A stretch of 64,000 nucleotides of DNA from CAZTTG01 sp964615935. Its GTDB lineage: Bacteria; Planctomycetota; UBA1135; GCA-002686595. The notes under the pieces are model-generated. The model ran no database searches. It saw only the letters and a program-made list of their open reading frames with translations, and was not told the DNA's origin. This document shows, piece after piece, positions 44,881 through 53,185 of this stretch. Location of the stretch: contig CAZTTG010000012.1 of assembly GCA_964615935.1 (NCBI GenBank), positions 1-64,000 on the forward strand, given 5' to 3'. Within the stretch, counting starts at the first letter, position 1. Each line of letters begins with the position of its first letter. Position numbers and translations under genes: made by a program.

Positions 44881-45864
44881 ATGCGGACTCCCCTTCTCCT
44901 TTTGATCCCCCTGGCCCTGGTCGCCTGTCGTTCGATGCCCCCGATCTCGGAGGTCCTCGCCGGGCGGGAGCCGGCCGAGGGCGCCGAGGCGAGGGCCGGC
45001 GAGGCGATCGTGCTCTGCGGCCTGCGCCACGACATCGGCACGCCGGTGGTCCTGTGGGACGATCCGGGCGGGTACGACGCCTACCGCACCGATCTCCACT
45101 TCGGCGGCGAGGAGCGGCTCGATCGCCCCCGCGGCCTGCGCTACACGCCGGGGCGGGACCCGCTCGAGCGCCGGCCGCGCTTCCAGCAGCCGCCCCGGGA
45201 GATCGCCGAGCTGGTGGATCTCTTCGTGGTGCACTACGACGTCTGCGGCACGAGCCGGCGCTGCTTCGAGGTGCTCCACGATCGCCGCGGGCTCTCGGTG
45301 CACTTCCTGCTGGATGTCGACGGCACGCTCTACCAGACCCTCGATCTGGCCGATACCGCCTGGCACGCGCGTCAGGTGAATCCGCGCTCGGTGGGGGTGG
45401 AGATCGCCAACATCGGCGCGTGGCCGCCGGAGGAGGCGCAGATCCTCGAGAGGTGGTACACGAGCGACGGGACGGGAGCGCGGCTCTCGATCCCGGCGGA
45501 GCTGGAGGGCGGGCTGCGCCGGCCGGACTTCACCGGCCGGCCGGCGCGGCCCGAGCCCGTGCGCGGCCGCGCGCAGGGCGCCCTCCTGGTGCAGTACGAC
45601 TTCACCCCCGAGCAGTACCGCGCCCTGGCGAAGCTCGCCGCCGGCCTGTGCCGCGTCCTGCCCCGGATCGAGCCCGAGGCCCCGCGCGGCGCGGCCGGGC
45701 GCGTGCGCGACGGGGTCCTGAGCGAGGCCGAGCAGCTCGCCTTCTCGGGGATCGTCGGCCACCTCCACACCAGCGCCGGCAAGGTCGATCCCGGGCCGGC
45801 CTTCGACTGGGAGGGATTCCTGGCCGAGGTGCGGCAGCTCCTGGGCGCGGAATCGCCTCCCTGA
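44881..45864 (+). CDS. N-acetylmuramoyl-L-alanine amidase lipoprotein (Amidase_2 type)
   Basis: 327 residues. The lipobox LALVACRS gives lipidated Cys16. The catalytic domain has VVHYDVCGTSRRCFEVL (first zinc His), LSVHFLLDVDGTLYQTL, TAWHARQVNPRSVGVEIAN (second His and the conserved GVEI) and GHLHTSAGKVDPGPAFDW near the end (third ligand region and the KxDPG-type motif). It cleaves the bond between MurNAc and the stem peptide in the periplasm. This resembles AmiD-type recycling amidases anchored to the outer membrane. MurQ, encoded nearby, handles the MurNAc product, so a wall-recycling role is plausible. Confidence 0.88.
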   Translation: MRTPLLLLIPLALVACRSMPPISEVLAGREPAEGAEARAGEAIVLCGLRHDIGTPVVLWDDPGGYDAYRTDLHFGGEERLDRPRGLRYTPGRDPLERRPRFQQPPREIAELVDLFVVHYDVCGTSRRCFEVLHDRRGLSVHFLLDVDGTLYQTLDLADTAWHARQVNPRSVGVEIANIGAWPPEEAQILERWYTSDGTGARLSIPAELEGGLRRPDFTGRPARPEPVRGRAQGALLVQYDFTPEQYRALAKLAAGLCRVLPRIEPEAPRGAAGRVRDGVLSEAEQLAFSGIVGHLHTSAGKVDPGPAFDWEGFLAEVRQLLGAESPP

Positions 45865-46072
45865 GGGCCGCGGCGGGCGGAGCCGCACAGCGCGGCGCTC
45901 GGGGGGCGCACACCCGGGGGGCTCTCCGGGCCCCCGGGGCGGCCCCCGGAGCGGTGGCACGGCACTTGTGTAGTGCAGGGCTCGAAGCGCGGGCGGCGGT
46001 TCATCCGGAGGCGGGGCTCCTCAAAACCTGTACCGGGCACCACCGTTCGCGCGGAGAGAGCCGCAGGTCGTC

Positions 46073-46100
46073 GAGGCCGGCCCCTCGTGGGGTCGGCCTC
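46073..46100 (-). terminator. Hairpin at the end of murQ
   Basis: A 12-bp stem with one mismatch or wobble (gaggccggcccc/ggggtcggcctc) and loop TCGT. It overlaps the TGA stop of murQ. Confidence 0.45.
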
Positions 46101-47016
46101 ACTCCTTCTCGCCGAGGGCCCGGCGCAGGCTCCCCCCCGAGGCCCGCAGCCGCGCGCGCGCCGCGCCCGGGTCGAGGCCCGCGCGGTGCATGAGGACGGC
46201 CAGCTTCACGCGGCCGTCGGCCCGCTCGAGGAGGCTGGCGGCCTCCGGCGCCTCCAGCCCGGTCAGCTCGACGACGATGCGGCGCCCGCGATCGATCAGC
46301 TTGGCGCTGCCGCGGGTGTCGAGGTCGACCATCAGGTTGCCGTGGACCTTGCCGAGCCGCGCCATGGTCAGGGTGCTGATCGCGTTCAGCGCCAGCTTGG
46401 TGGCCGTGCCCGCCTTGAGCCGCGTGCTGCCGGCGACGACCTCCGCCCCGGTGGGGATGCGGATCGACACCTGCGCTCGATCGGGGGCCTCTTCGCGCGG
46501 GACGCAGGCCAGGAAGGCGGTGGCCGCGCCGAGCTCGGCCGCGCGCTCGAGGGCCGCGTGCACGAAGGGGGTGGTCCCGCCGGCGGAGATGCCCAGCACG
46601 AGGTCCGGCTCCGCGACCCCGCGCTCGTCCATGGCCGCGCGCCCGTCCTCGGCGCTGTCCTCGGCGCCCTCGATCGAGCGGGTGGCGGCCCGCGGTCCGC
46701 CGGCCAGGACGGCTTGCACCTGCTCGGGGGGGCACTGGAAGGTCGGGGGACACTCGGCCGCGTCCAGGGCCGCCAGCCGTCCGCTGGTCCCGGCGCCCAC
46801 GTAGATCAGCCGGCCCCCCCGCCCCAGGCGCTCGGCGGCCATCTCGATGGTGCGCGCGATCGCCTCGCGAGCCGAGGCCACCGCCGCGGGCACCCGCGCG
46901 TCCTCGGCCAGCATGACCTCGAGGGCCGCGGCCGTGGGGAGGCGATCCAGCTCGGCGGAGGCCGGGTTGGGCTGCTCGGTGAGCAGGCGGCTTCGATCCG
47001 TGGGCTTGGGGTCCAG
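46099..47016 (-). CDS. murQ: N-acetylmuramic acid 6-phosphate etherase MurQ, probable CTG start
   Basis: 305 residues if it starts at the CTG at 47016. MurQ converts MurNAc-6-phosphate to GlcNAc-6-phosphate and lactate in peptidoglycan recycling. SIS-domain motifs are intact: the N-terminal LLTEQPNPASAELDRL, YVGAGTSGRLAALDAAECPP, EGAEDSAEDG, LVLGISAGGTTPFV, and the C-terminal helical region KVHGNLMVDLDTRGSAKL. No ATG, GTG or TTG lies in frame near the expected start. A CTG sits 4 nt after GGGGAGGG and gives the family's usual N-terminal length. The next in-frame start codons are about 100 codons upstream and would read through the mscS leader. Confidence 0.88.
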   Translation of the reverse strand: MDPKPTDRSRLLTEQPNPASAELDRLPTAAALEVMLAEDARVPAAVASAREAIARTIEMAAERLGRGGRLIYVGAGTSGRLAALDAAECPPTFQCPPEQVQAVLAGGPRAATRSIEGAEDSAEDGRAAMDERGVAEPDLVLGISAGGTTPFVHAALERAAELGAATAFLACVPREEAPDRAQVSIRIPTGAEVVAGSTRLKAGTATKLALNAISTLTMARLGKVHGNLMVDLDTRGSAKLIDRGRRIVVELTGLEAPEAASLLERADGRVKLAVLMHRAGLDPGAARARLRASGGSLRRALGEKE

Positions 47017-47060
47017 AGCTCCCTCCCCGGTGCAGGGCGCCCCCCGGGGACGCCCTTCCC

Positions 47061-47066
47061 ATGCTA
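47061..47066 (-). promoter_or_regulatory. Candidate -10 box (TAGCAT) for murQ
   Basis: On the minus strand TAGCAT lies about 45 nt before the proposed CTG start of murQ. It predicts a leader of roughly 37 nt that includes the GGGGAGGG ribosome binding site, consistent with translation beginning at the CTG. Confidence 0.35.
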
Positions 47067-47239
47067 ACCGGGCGGGAAGGTCGGGAATCCCTTGAAACCG
47101 CGGGGCGACGGCAGAGAATCTCGGCCCGGGGATCGGAGGGCGCCACCCGTCTCGCCGGGTGCGGCCTCCGATCCCCGCCCTTTCCGCTCGCACCGCGGTG
47201 GGCGCCCCCACCTCTCTCCGACCCGAAAGTAGACGCCCG

Positions 47240-48172
47240 ATGAGCTTCCTCTCCCTGATCCAGGCCGCCGCCGATCCGCCCCCTGAGGCCTCCGAAGAGC
47301 CGGCGGCCGGCATGATCAGCAAGTACATGGACGATCCCTCCCTGATCGTCGCCGACCTGCAGAACTTCGCCGTCGAGTTCGGCCCCAAGGTGCTCGCCGC
47401 CGTGGCGGTCCTGCTCATCGGGCTGTGGATCTCCAAGATGGTCACCAAGGGCCTGCGCAAGGCCCTGACCAAGGCGCGGGTGGACGAGACCCTGGCCAAC
47501 TTCCTGGGCAACCTGGCCTACATGGTCCTGGCCACGATCGTGGCCGTCTCGGCGGTCCAGTCCCTGGGCGTCCCCACGACCTCCTTCGTGGCCATCATCG
47601 GCGCCGCCGGCCTGGCGGTGGGCTTCGCCCTGCAGGGCTCCCTGGGCAACTTCGCCGCGGGCGTCATGATCATGCTCTTCCGGCCCTTCAAGGTCGGCGA
47701 CTGGATCGAGGCCGCCGGACACTCCGGCTCGGTCGAGGAGATCCAGGTCTTCATGACCCTCATGAAGACCGGCGACAACAAGCGGATCATCCTGCCCAAC
47801 TCGGAGGTCACCGGGGGGAGCATCGTCAACTACTCCACCAAGGAGACCCGCCGGATCGACCTCGAGATCGGCATCGGCTACGGCGACGACATCCAGAAGG
47901 CCCGCGAGGTGCTCGCGCGCATCATGAAGGAGGAGTCGCGCGTCCTCGGGACCCCCGAGACCACCATCGCCGTGGCGGCCCTGGGCGACAACAGCGTGAA
48001 CTTCGTCGTGCGCCCGTGGGTGAAGGGCGGCGAGTACTGGCCGACGCGCTTCGACCTGATGGAGAAGATCAAGGTCGAGTTCGACCGCGAGGGGATCAGC
48101 TTCCCCTTCCCGCAGCGCGACGTGCACCTGTACCCGCAGGCGCCGATCGGCGAGGTGGCCTCGGCCAGCTAG
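47240..48172 (+). CDS. mscS: Small-conductance mechanosensitive channel MscS
   Basis: 310 residues. A short N-terminal extension is followed by transmembrane helices (VLAAVAVLLIGLWISKMV; MVLATIVAVSAVQSL) and the pore helix TM3 with its Gly/Ala pattern, GLAVGFALQGSLGNFAAG. The cytoplasmic beta domain starts FRPFKVGDWIEA and includes ILPNSEVTGGSIVNYS. It opens under membrane tension to release solutes after hypo-osmotic shock. Length is close to E. coli MscS (286). It is divergent from murQ, with 223 bp between them. The ATG lacks a clear Shine-Dalgarno. Confidence 0.93.
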   Translation: MSFLSLIQAAADPPPEASEEPAAGMISKYMDDPSLIVADLQNFAVEFGPKVLAAVAVLLIGLWISKMVTKGLRKALTKARVDETLANFLGNLAYMVLATIVAVSAVQSLGVPTTSFVAIIGAAGLAVGFALQGSLGNFAAGVMIMLFRPFKVGDWIEAAGHSGSVEEIQVFMTLMKTGDNKRIILPNSEVTGGSIVNYSTKETRRIDLEIGIGYGDDIQKAREVLARIMKEESRVLGTPETTIAVAALGDNSVNFVVRPWVKGGEYWPTRFDLMEKIKVEFDREGISFPFPQRDVHLYPQAPIGEVASAS

Positions 48173-48292
48173 CTTCCGCGCCGCGCGAACATCGGCCGGC
48201 GGCGGAGCCTCTCCCGTCCCGGACGAAGAGAAAGCCGGAGGCGCACCCACCCTGCCTGAAACAGGCGCGCCCCCGGCGAGGTTGCTCGAGAA

Positions 48293-49639
48293 TCAGCGAC
48301 CGCCGCGAGTGGACGGCGCCGGGGCCGGCCGGCTCTCGCGCGCCCACTCGTGCTCGTTCTCCTTCCACCACTTCAGCCAGGCGCGATCGGTGCTCCCCGG
48401 CTTCTCCCCGGTGAGCTGTTCGAGGGAGCGGCGGATGCTCCCGCCCAGCACGACGCGCTGCCAGTGGATGCCGTGGACGCGCACGTCGAGCACCGTGCCC
48501 TCGCCCTGAACCCGCACCACGGGGTCGGCGATGGAGGCCGCCTGTGCGATCTCGACGTCGAAGTCGGCCACGTAGGCGATCTGCCGCCCGATGAAGATAT
48601 TGGCGGCCGGGGAGGCGGCGGCGACCCCGGGCGAGGCCGCCCCCAGGGCGGCGAGCCGACTCATCAGCGGCTGGACCGCGGCCGGAAAGCCCATCATCCC
48701 CAGGGCCTCGGCCGCGTTGGCGGCCACCTGCGGGTACTCGCTTTCGAGGGCGCGGAGGGCGGGCAAGATGACCCCCTCCTGGCCCACGTCGCGCAGCGCG
48801 CGGCAGGCCTCGGCGCGCACCTCCCTGGATCCGTCGAGGATCGAGCGGGAGGTCAGGGCCGGGAGCTCCTCCCCGGGCAGGGTCCGTCGCAGGGCCAGGG
48901 CCGCGAAGCCGCGCAGGCCGTGGGAGGGCGCGAGTAGCGCCTCGGCGAGCGTGGTGCGCAGGACCGGCGCATCGCAGCGCCGCTGCAGGCACCGGATCGC
49001 GATCTCCCGGACCGAGGGCGTCGCGACCGTCCCCAGCTCGAGCAGGCGCTTCCGCGCCTCGGCGTCCAGAGGGCTGCCACCCCGCGGGACTCCGGGGAGG
49101 AGGACGCCCGGCTCCCAGCGGGCCAGCAGCTCGAGGGCGCGCGCCTGATCCGGATCGATCCCCAGAATCTGGTCGAGCTCCCCGAACGCCTCCTCGCGCA
49201 GGCCCTCGCGCATCATCCACTCCACCAGGGCGCAGCGCCTGGCGAGGTCGTCAGGCTCGAGCTCGCGCCGCAGCGCCCGGACCTGGCTCTCCAGGCCCTT
49301 CTCGCTCACCGCTCGCTCGACGCTCCCACTCGGGAGGGCCACCCATTCGCCCTGCGACTGCCTCTGCACCTCCCAGGAGGTTCCGCTCCAGCGGCAACGG
49401 ACGCGCAGCAGCCGGCCATCGGCCAGGTGCAGGACCCGGCGCTGCGGGCGGCTCCGGTCGTCGGCCTCGGCGCCGGGAGTGCCCTCCCGACCGGGCTCCT
49501 GGGGCCCCACCGTCGGAAGGGCCACCTCCGACGGCTCGACGACCCCAGCCGCTCCGGCGGATCCCGCCAGGCCCGCCAGGAGGAGGGCGGCGCCGGCGAG
49601 TCGGGCGGTCTGGGTGGGTCGGGTTCGGGATTCGCTCAT
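48293..49639 (-). CDS. Exported HEAT-repeat protein
   Basis: 448 residues from ATG 49639, which gives a Sec signal (ARLAGAALLLAGLAGSAGA). An N-terminal beta segment resembles a small SH3-like or AMIN-like patch (RRVLHLADGRLLRVRCRWSG). The central part carries HEAT repeats (VREIAIRCLQRRCDAPVL; VRAEACRALRDVGQEGVILP; VAANAAEALGMMGFPAAVQP). The C-terminal 100 residues include a beta region (IGRQIAYVADFDVEIAQAA) and a Trp-rich end (AWLKWWKENEHEWARE) that I recognise as frequent in planctomycete HEAT proteins. It likely acts as a scaffold in the periplasm; partner unknown. Confidence 0.75.
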   Translation of the reverse strand: MSESRTRPTQTARLAGAALLLAGLAGSAGAAGVVEPSEVALPTVGPQEPGREGTPGAEADDRSRPQRRVLHLADGRLLRVRCRWSGTSWEVQRQSQGEWVALPSGSVERAVSEKGLESQVRALRRELEPDDLARRCALVEWMMREGLREEAFGELDQILGIDPDQARALELLARWEPGVLLPGVPRGGSPLDAEARKRLLELGTVATPSVREIAIRCLQRRCDAPVLRTTLAEALLAPSHGLRGFAALALRRTLPGEELPALTSRSILDGSREVRAEACRALRDVGQEGVILPALRALESEYPQVAANAAEALGMMGFPAAVQPLMSRLAALGAASPGVAAASPAANIFIGRQIAYVADFDVEIAQAASIADPVVRVQGEGTVLDVRVHGIHWQRVVLGGSIRRSLEQLTGEKPGSTDRAWLKWWKENEHEWARESRPAPAPSTRGGR

Positions 49640-49832
49640 GGCGGGAAGGGGGCGACCCGCGCGGTCGCGTTGAGAGGTTCTCTTCGTCCCCTGATCCGCA
49701 CGATCCGTGCCACGATCGACGGATCGGTCCACGGGCCCTCACGGTGGCTTCCGGGGACGGGGCGGCCCCCTCCGACCGTGCGAGAAGGCACTAAGCGCCC
49801 TCCGGGTGTCCTTCCGCGAGGACACGCGCGGG

Positions 49833-52190
49833 TCAATCCGGGGCGAGTTCCAGGGGCCCATCCCGCAGGGTGTGGCTCCACCGGAGGCCCCGGCGGTCCA
49901 GCTCGGGGCCCACGGGCACCTCGGCGCCCGAGCTCACCCAGACCTCCTCGGGGGCGCAGCGCCGGAGCAGGTCCGCGAGCAGGGGGGTGTCGGAGCCGTG
50001 GTGGGGGATCAGGAGCAGGCTCGCCCGCTCGGGCAGGAGCCCCCCCTCCAGCGCGCGCCGCAGGCCCTCGCCCTCCGCATCGCCGCACAGCACGGCGCAC
50101 CCTCCCTCCCAGCTCGCGACCAGCGTCCTCGAACCCTCGTTCTCCTCGCTCGCGAGGCCGCGCACGAGATGGAGGCTCACCGGCCCCCGGGAGGCCAGCC
50201 CCGTCCGCCCGGGCTCGACGTCGCGCCGGGGGGCGCGCAGAGGAAGGGCGGCCATCAGCCAGGCCGGACACGCGCCCGACCAGCTGCGGGGGGGGTAGCG
50301 CTCGACCAGCCAGCCGAGGGCCGACGCGTGGTCCCGGTGGGCGTGGGAGAGGACCACCGCGGGGGCGGACGCCTCCCAGCGCCGCAGGATGGGCGCCAGG
50401 GCGCCCCGCGCGACCCCGGGCCGATCCCGCGAGCCGGCGTCGAAGATCCAGCAGGGCTCGCCCGGTGCCCGCAGGACCACGGCCGTCCCGTGGCCGACGT
50501 CCAGGGCGGCGAGCTCCACCCCGCTCGGGGCGGGCGTCCAGGGCAGGAGCACCGCGCCCCAGAGCAGGGCCGCCAGGCGGCCCGCGGCGACCCGGCCGGC
50601 GAGGGCCGACAGGGTGGCAATGACGGCCGCCAGGAGGAGCCAGTCCGGACGCAGGGGCAGGGGGCACGGCGTGCCTGGCAAGCGATCGAGGAGCTCCAGA
50701 GAGCCCGTGAGGGTCCGGCAACCGAGGTCGAAGACGGGCCCGGCCAGCCCCGGGGCCAGGAGCTCGAGCCAGCCGCTGGCGAGCAGCAGGGCGAGCAGGG
50801 GCAGGAGCAGCGGGGTGGCCGCCATGCCGACCGGGCTCCACTCGCCGAAGCGGGTCCACAGGACCGGCAGGGTGGTCAGGCTCGCCGCCATGGACGCGGC
50901 CAGGCCCGATCCCAGGCCCCGCAGGCAGAGCAGGGCCGGCACCCGGAGCGCGGCCGGGCGCGGACGGCCTCCCCGTCCGATCGGGTCGATCCTCAGGGCC
51001 CGCCCTGCGATCGCGAGGAGCGGGCGGCAGCCCAGGATCAACCCCAGGATCGCCAGGTACGAGAGCTGCACGGAGAGGCGGGAGGCCGCCCGGGGGTCGA
51101 TCAGGCACTCGACCAGGAGCGCCGCGGACCACAGGGAGAGGCCGTCGGGCCGCCGCCCCCCTCGCGGGGAGAGGGGCGCCAGGGCCGTCAGAGCCACGGC
51201 GATGCCCGCGCGGGTCACGGGAGCGCTCGCGCCCGCGAGAGGGACGTAGGCGACGAGCAGGATCGCGCGGGCCAGACCCGCCGGCGCCGACCGGAAGCGG
51301 CGACCGAGAAGCGCGCGCTGGAGGGCGGCGAGGGGGCCCAGGAGGAGGGCCGCCAGGATGGCCACGTGCAGACCGCTGACGGCCAGCAGGTGCCGCACCC
51401 CCGCGCGGGTGAAGAGGTCGCGGTCCGCGGCCGTGAGGCCCGAGCGGTCGCCCACGAGGAGGGCGGCGGCCATGGCCCGCGAGCGGGGCTCGCGCAGGGC
51501 GGCCGCGCGCCGCGCGAGCCGCGAGCGCAGGTCGGCGACGAGCCCGGCGCCGGGGACGCGGCGGATGGCGGGAGCCAGGCGGAGGATCTCGTCCGGCCGC
51601 ACCTCCAGGAAGGCGACCGGAGCCGGGCCGCGGGTCGAGCTCGCTCCACCCCACCGCCTCGGGAGCAGGGGATCGGGGACCGGGCCCCTCGGCCGGAGCA
51701 CCGCCACAGCGCCCGGGAGCAGGCCGATCAGCTCGCCCGGACGGAGGCTCCCGGGCGGGAGGCGCAGGGCCGGGAGCGCGCGGGCCGGGCCGTCGCCGTC
51801 CAGCATCCCGATGGAGCCCCGGACTCCGGAGCCCAGGGGGCGCCACCTTCCGAGGGGACCGCCGCCCGCCTCGAGCGCCGCCATCGCCGCGAGCGGGGTG
51901 GCCTCGGCCGGGGTGGGGGCGAGGAGGGCCCGGCCGCAGCCCAGGGCGAAGAGCGCCGCGAGGACCGCCGCCCCGGGCCGGACGCGCGCGGGGGGCCGGG
52001 GGCCGGGACGCAGCCGGGCCCCAGCCGCGAACAGGGCGACCGCGGCCGGCCCGATCGCGGACATCCAGCCGCCCCCGCAGCCGGCGAGCCCGCCCAGGCC
52101 CAGCGCGACCGCGGCGCGCAGCATCGGCCGCTCGACGGGTCGGCGCTGGGCGGGGGGTGCCGGCGCGGGGCGCTCGGGGCGCTCGTCCAC
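49833..52190 (-). CDS. comEC: DNA uptake channel ComEC/Rec2
   Basis: 785 residues from the GTG at 52190 (GGAGG just upstream); an in-frame ATG at 52274 would add 28 Arg/Pro-rich residues and overlap coaD. N-terminal helices and a DUF4131-like domain are followed by the Competence domain (VGDRSGLTAADRDLFTRAGV; HLLAVSGLHVAILAAL) with many transmembrane helices. The C-terminal metallo-beta-lactamase-like domain retains ALDVGHGTAVVL, IFDAGS, VVLSHAHRDHASAL and LLIPHHGS, so the nuclease-like site appears intact. ComEC carries single-stranded DNA across the inner membrane during transformation. Together with pilus genes and comM it points to natural competence. Confidence 0.92.
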   Translation of the reverse strand: MDERPERPAPAPPAQRRPVERPMLRAAVALGLGGLAGCGGGWMSAIGPAAVALFAAGARLRPGPRPPARVRPGAAVLAALFALGCGRALLAPTPAEATPLAAMAALEAGGGPLGRWRPLGSGVRGSIGMLDGDGPARALPALRLPPGSLRPGELIGLLPGAVAVLRPRGPVPDPLLPRRWGGASSTRGPAPVAFLEVRPDEILRLAPAIRRVPGAGLVADLRSRLARRAAALREPRSRAMAAALLVGDRSGLTAADRDLFTRAGVRHLLAVSGLHVAILAALLLGPLAALQRALLGRRFRSAPAGLARAILLVAYVPLAGASAPVTRAGIAVALTALAPLSPRGGRRPDGLSLWSAALLVECLIDPRAASRLSVQLSYLAILGLILGCRPLLAIAGRALRIDPIGRGGRPRPAALRVPALLCLRGLGSGLAASMAASLTTLPVLWTRFGEWSPVGMAATPLLLPLLALLLASGWLELLAPGLAGPVFDLGCRTLTGSLELLDRLPGTPCPLPLRPDWLLLAAVIATLSALAGRVAAGRLAALLWGAVLLPWTPAPSGVELAALDVGHGTAVVLRAPGEPCWIFDAGSRDRPGVARGALAPILRRWEASAPAVVLSHAHRDHASALGWLVERYPPRSWSGACPAWLMAALPLRAPRRDVEPGRTGLASRGPVSLHLVRGLASEENEGSRTLVASWEGGCAVLCGDAEGEGLRRALEGGLLPERASLLLIPHHGSDTPLLADLLRRCAPEEVWVSSGAEVPVGPELDRRGLRWSHTLRDGPLELAPD

Positions 52191-52257
52191 GCCTCCGGGA
52201 CTGCGGCGGAGCGGTCGCGGTTTCGCCAGCGGGAGGGGAAAGCGCGCGCCCGCGGCG

Positions 52258-52263
52258 TAGAAT
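52258..52263 (+). promoter_or_regulatory. Candidate -10 box (TAGAAT) for coaD
   Basis: TAGAAT ends 9 nt before the coaD ATG, with no Shine-Dalgarno in between. This implies a leaderless or near-leaderless mRNA. Confidence 0.45.
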
Positions 52264-52272
52264 CCCGCCGAC

Positions 52273-52785
52273 ATGTCCTCCACCCGCGATCGCTCCCACG
52301 CCCTCTTCCCCGGGACCTTCGACCCGGTGACCCTCGGCCACCTGGACGTGCTGAAGCGCGCCTCGCGGATCTTCGAGCGGATCACCGTGGCCGTGGCGGT
52401 CCACGAGTCCAAGCGCCAGCTCCTGGAGGTGGACGAGCGGCTGGAGCTCCTGCGACGCTCCATCGTCGGCCTCTCCGGAGTGACGATCGCGCGCTTCGAC
52501 GGGCTGGTGGTCCACGGCTGCGAGGCCTTCGGCGCGAGCGTCATCCTGCGGGGCCTGCGCACCGGGGGCGACTTCGACTACGAGATGCGGATGGCCCACA
52601 CCAACCGCTCCCTGGCCCCCGAGATCGACACCGTGCTGCTCGCCTGCTCGCCGGGCTTCGCGCACATCTCCAGCACCCTGGTGCGCCAGGTGGCCCGCAT
52701 GGGCGGCGACCTGGAGGGCTTCGTGCCGCCGCCCGTGGCCGAGCTCCTGCGCCAGCGCTTCGGCCCCTCCGAGGAGACCCCATGA
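52273..52785 (+). CDS. coaD: Phosphopantetheine adenylyltransferase
   Basis: 170 residues. It catalyses the penultimate step of coenzyme A synthesis, transferring AMP from ATP to 4'-phosphopantetheine. Nucleotidyltransferase motifs: FPGTFDPVTLGHLDVL (the T/HxGH-type site), VILRGLRTGGDFDYEMRMAHTN and the C-terminal ISSTLVRQVARMGGDLEGFVP (the ISSTxVR motif). Length matches the bacterial enzyme. Its stop overlaps the ridA start (ATGA). It is divergent from comEC. Confidence 0.95.
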   Translation: MSSTRDRSHALFPGTFDPVTLGHLDVLKRASRIFERITVAVAVHESKRQLLEVDERLELLRRSIVGLSGVTIARFDGLVVHGCEAFGASVILRGLRTGGDFDYEMRMAHTNRSLAPEIDTVLLACSPGFAHISSTLVRQVARMGGDLEGFVPPPVAELLRQRFGPSEETP

Positions 52786-53168
52786 GCCAGCGACGCGTCG
52801 TCTCCACCGACTCCGCCCCCTCCGCCATCGGTCCCTACTCCCAGGCGGTGATCGCCGGCGGGCTGGTCCACTGCTCGGGCCAGATCGCCCTCGATCCCCG
52901 CAACGGGGAGATGGTCGAGGGCGACGTCACGGCCCAGGCCGAGCGCGCGCTGGCCAACCTGGCCGCCGTGCTGGAGGCCGCCGGCAGCGGGCTGGATCGC
53001 GCGCTCAAGTGCACGGTCTACCTGGCGGACATGGCCGACTTCGCGGCCGTCAACGAGGTCTACGCGCGCTACTTCCCCGGCGCCGATCCCCCCGCGCGGG
53101 CCTGCGTGGCCGCGCGCACCCTGCCCAGGAACGCGCTGGTCGAGGTCGACTGCGTGGCGCTGGCCTGA
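52782..53168 (+). CDS. ridA: RidA-family enamine/imine deaminase
   Basis: 128 residues. RidA hydrolyses reactive 2-aminoacrylate-type enamines formed by PLP enzymes. Typical motifs are AIGPYSQAVIAGGLVHCSGQIALDP at the start, NLAAVLEAAGSGLDRALKCTVYL, and the substrate-binding Arg in ARACVAARTLPRNALVEVDCVA. The ATG overlaps the coaD stop, so both are translated together. Complete and of normal length. Confidence 0.95.
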   Translation: MSQRRVVSTDSAPSAIGPYSQAVIAGGLVHCSGQIALDPRNGEMVEGDVTAQAERALANLAAVLEAAGSGLDRALKCTVYLADMADFAAVNEVYARYFPGADPPARACVAARTLPRNALVEVDCVALA

Positions 53169-53185
53169 GCCGCCGGCCGGTGAGG

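Noticed and set aside
45960..46060. Possible tRNA gene between the amidase and murQ
   Set aside because: A short antisense frame (GTGFEEPRLRMNRRPRFEP) resembles a mistranslated tRNA, so I tried to fold both strands. No consistent acceptor stem, anticodon arm and T-arm could be formed.
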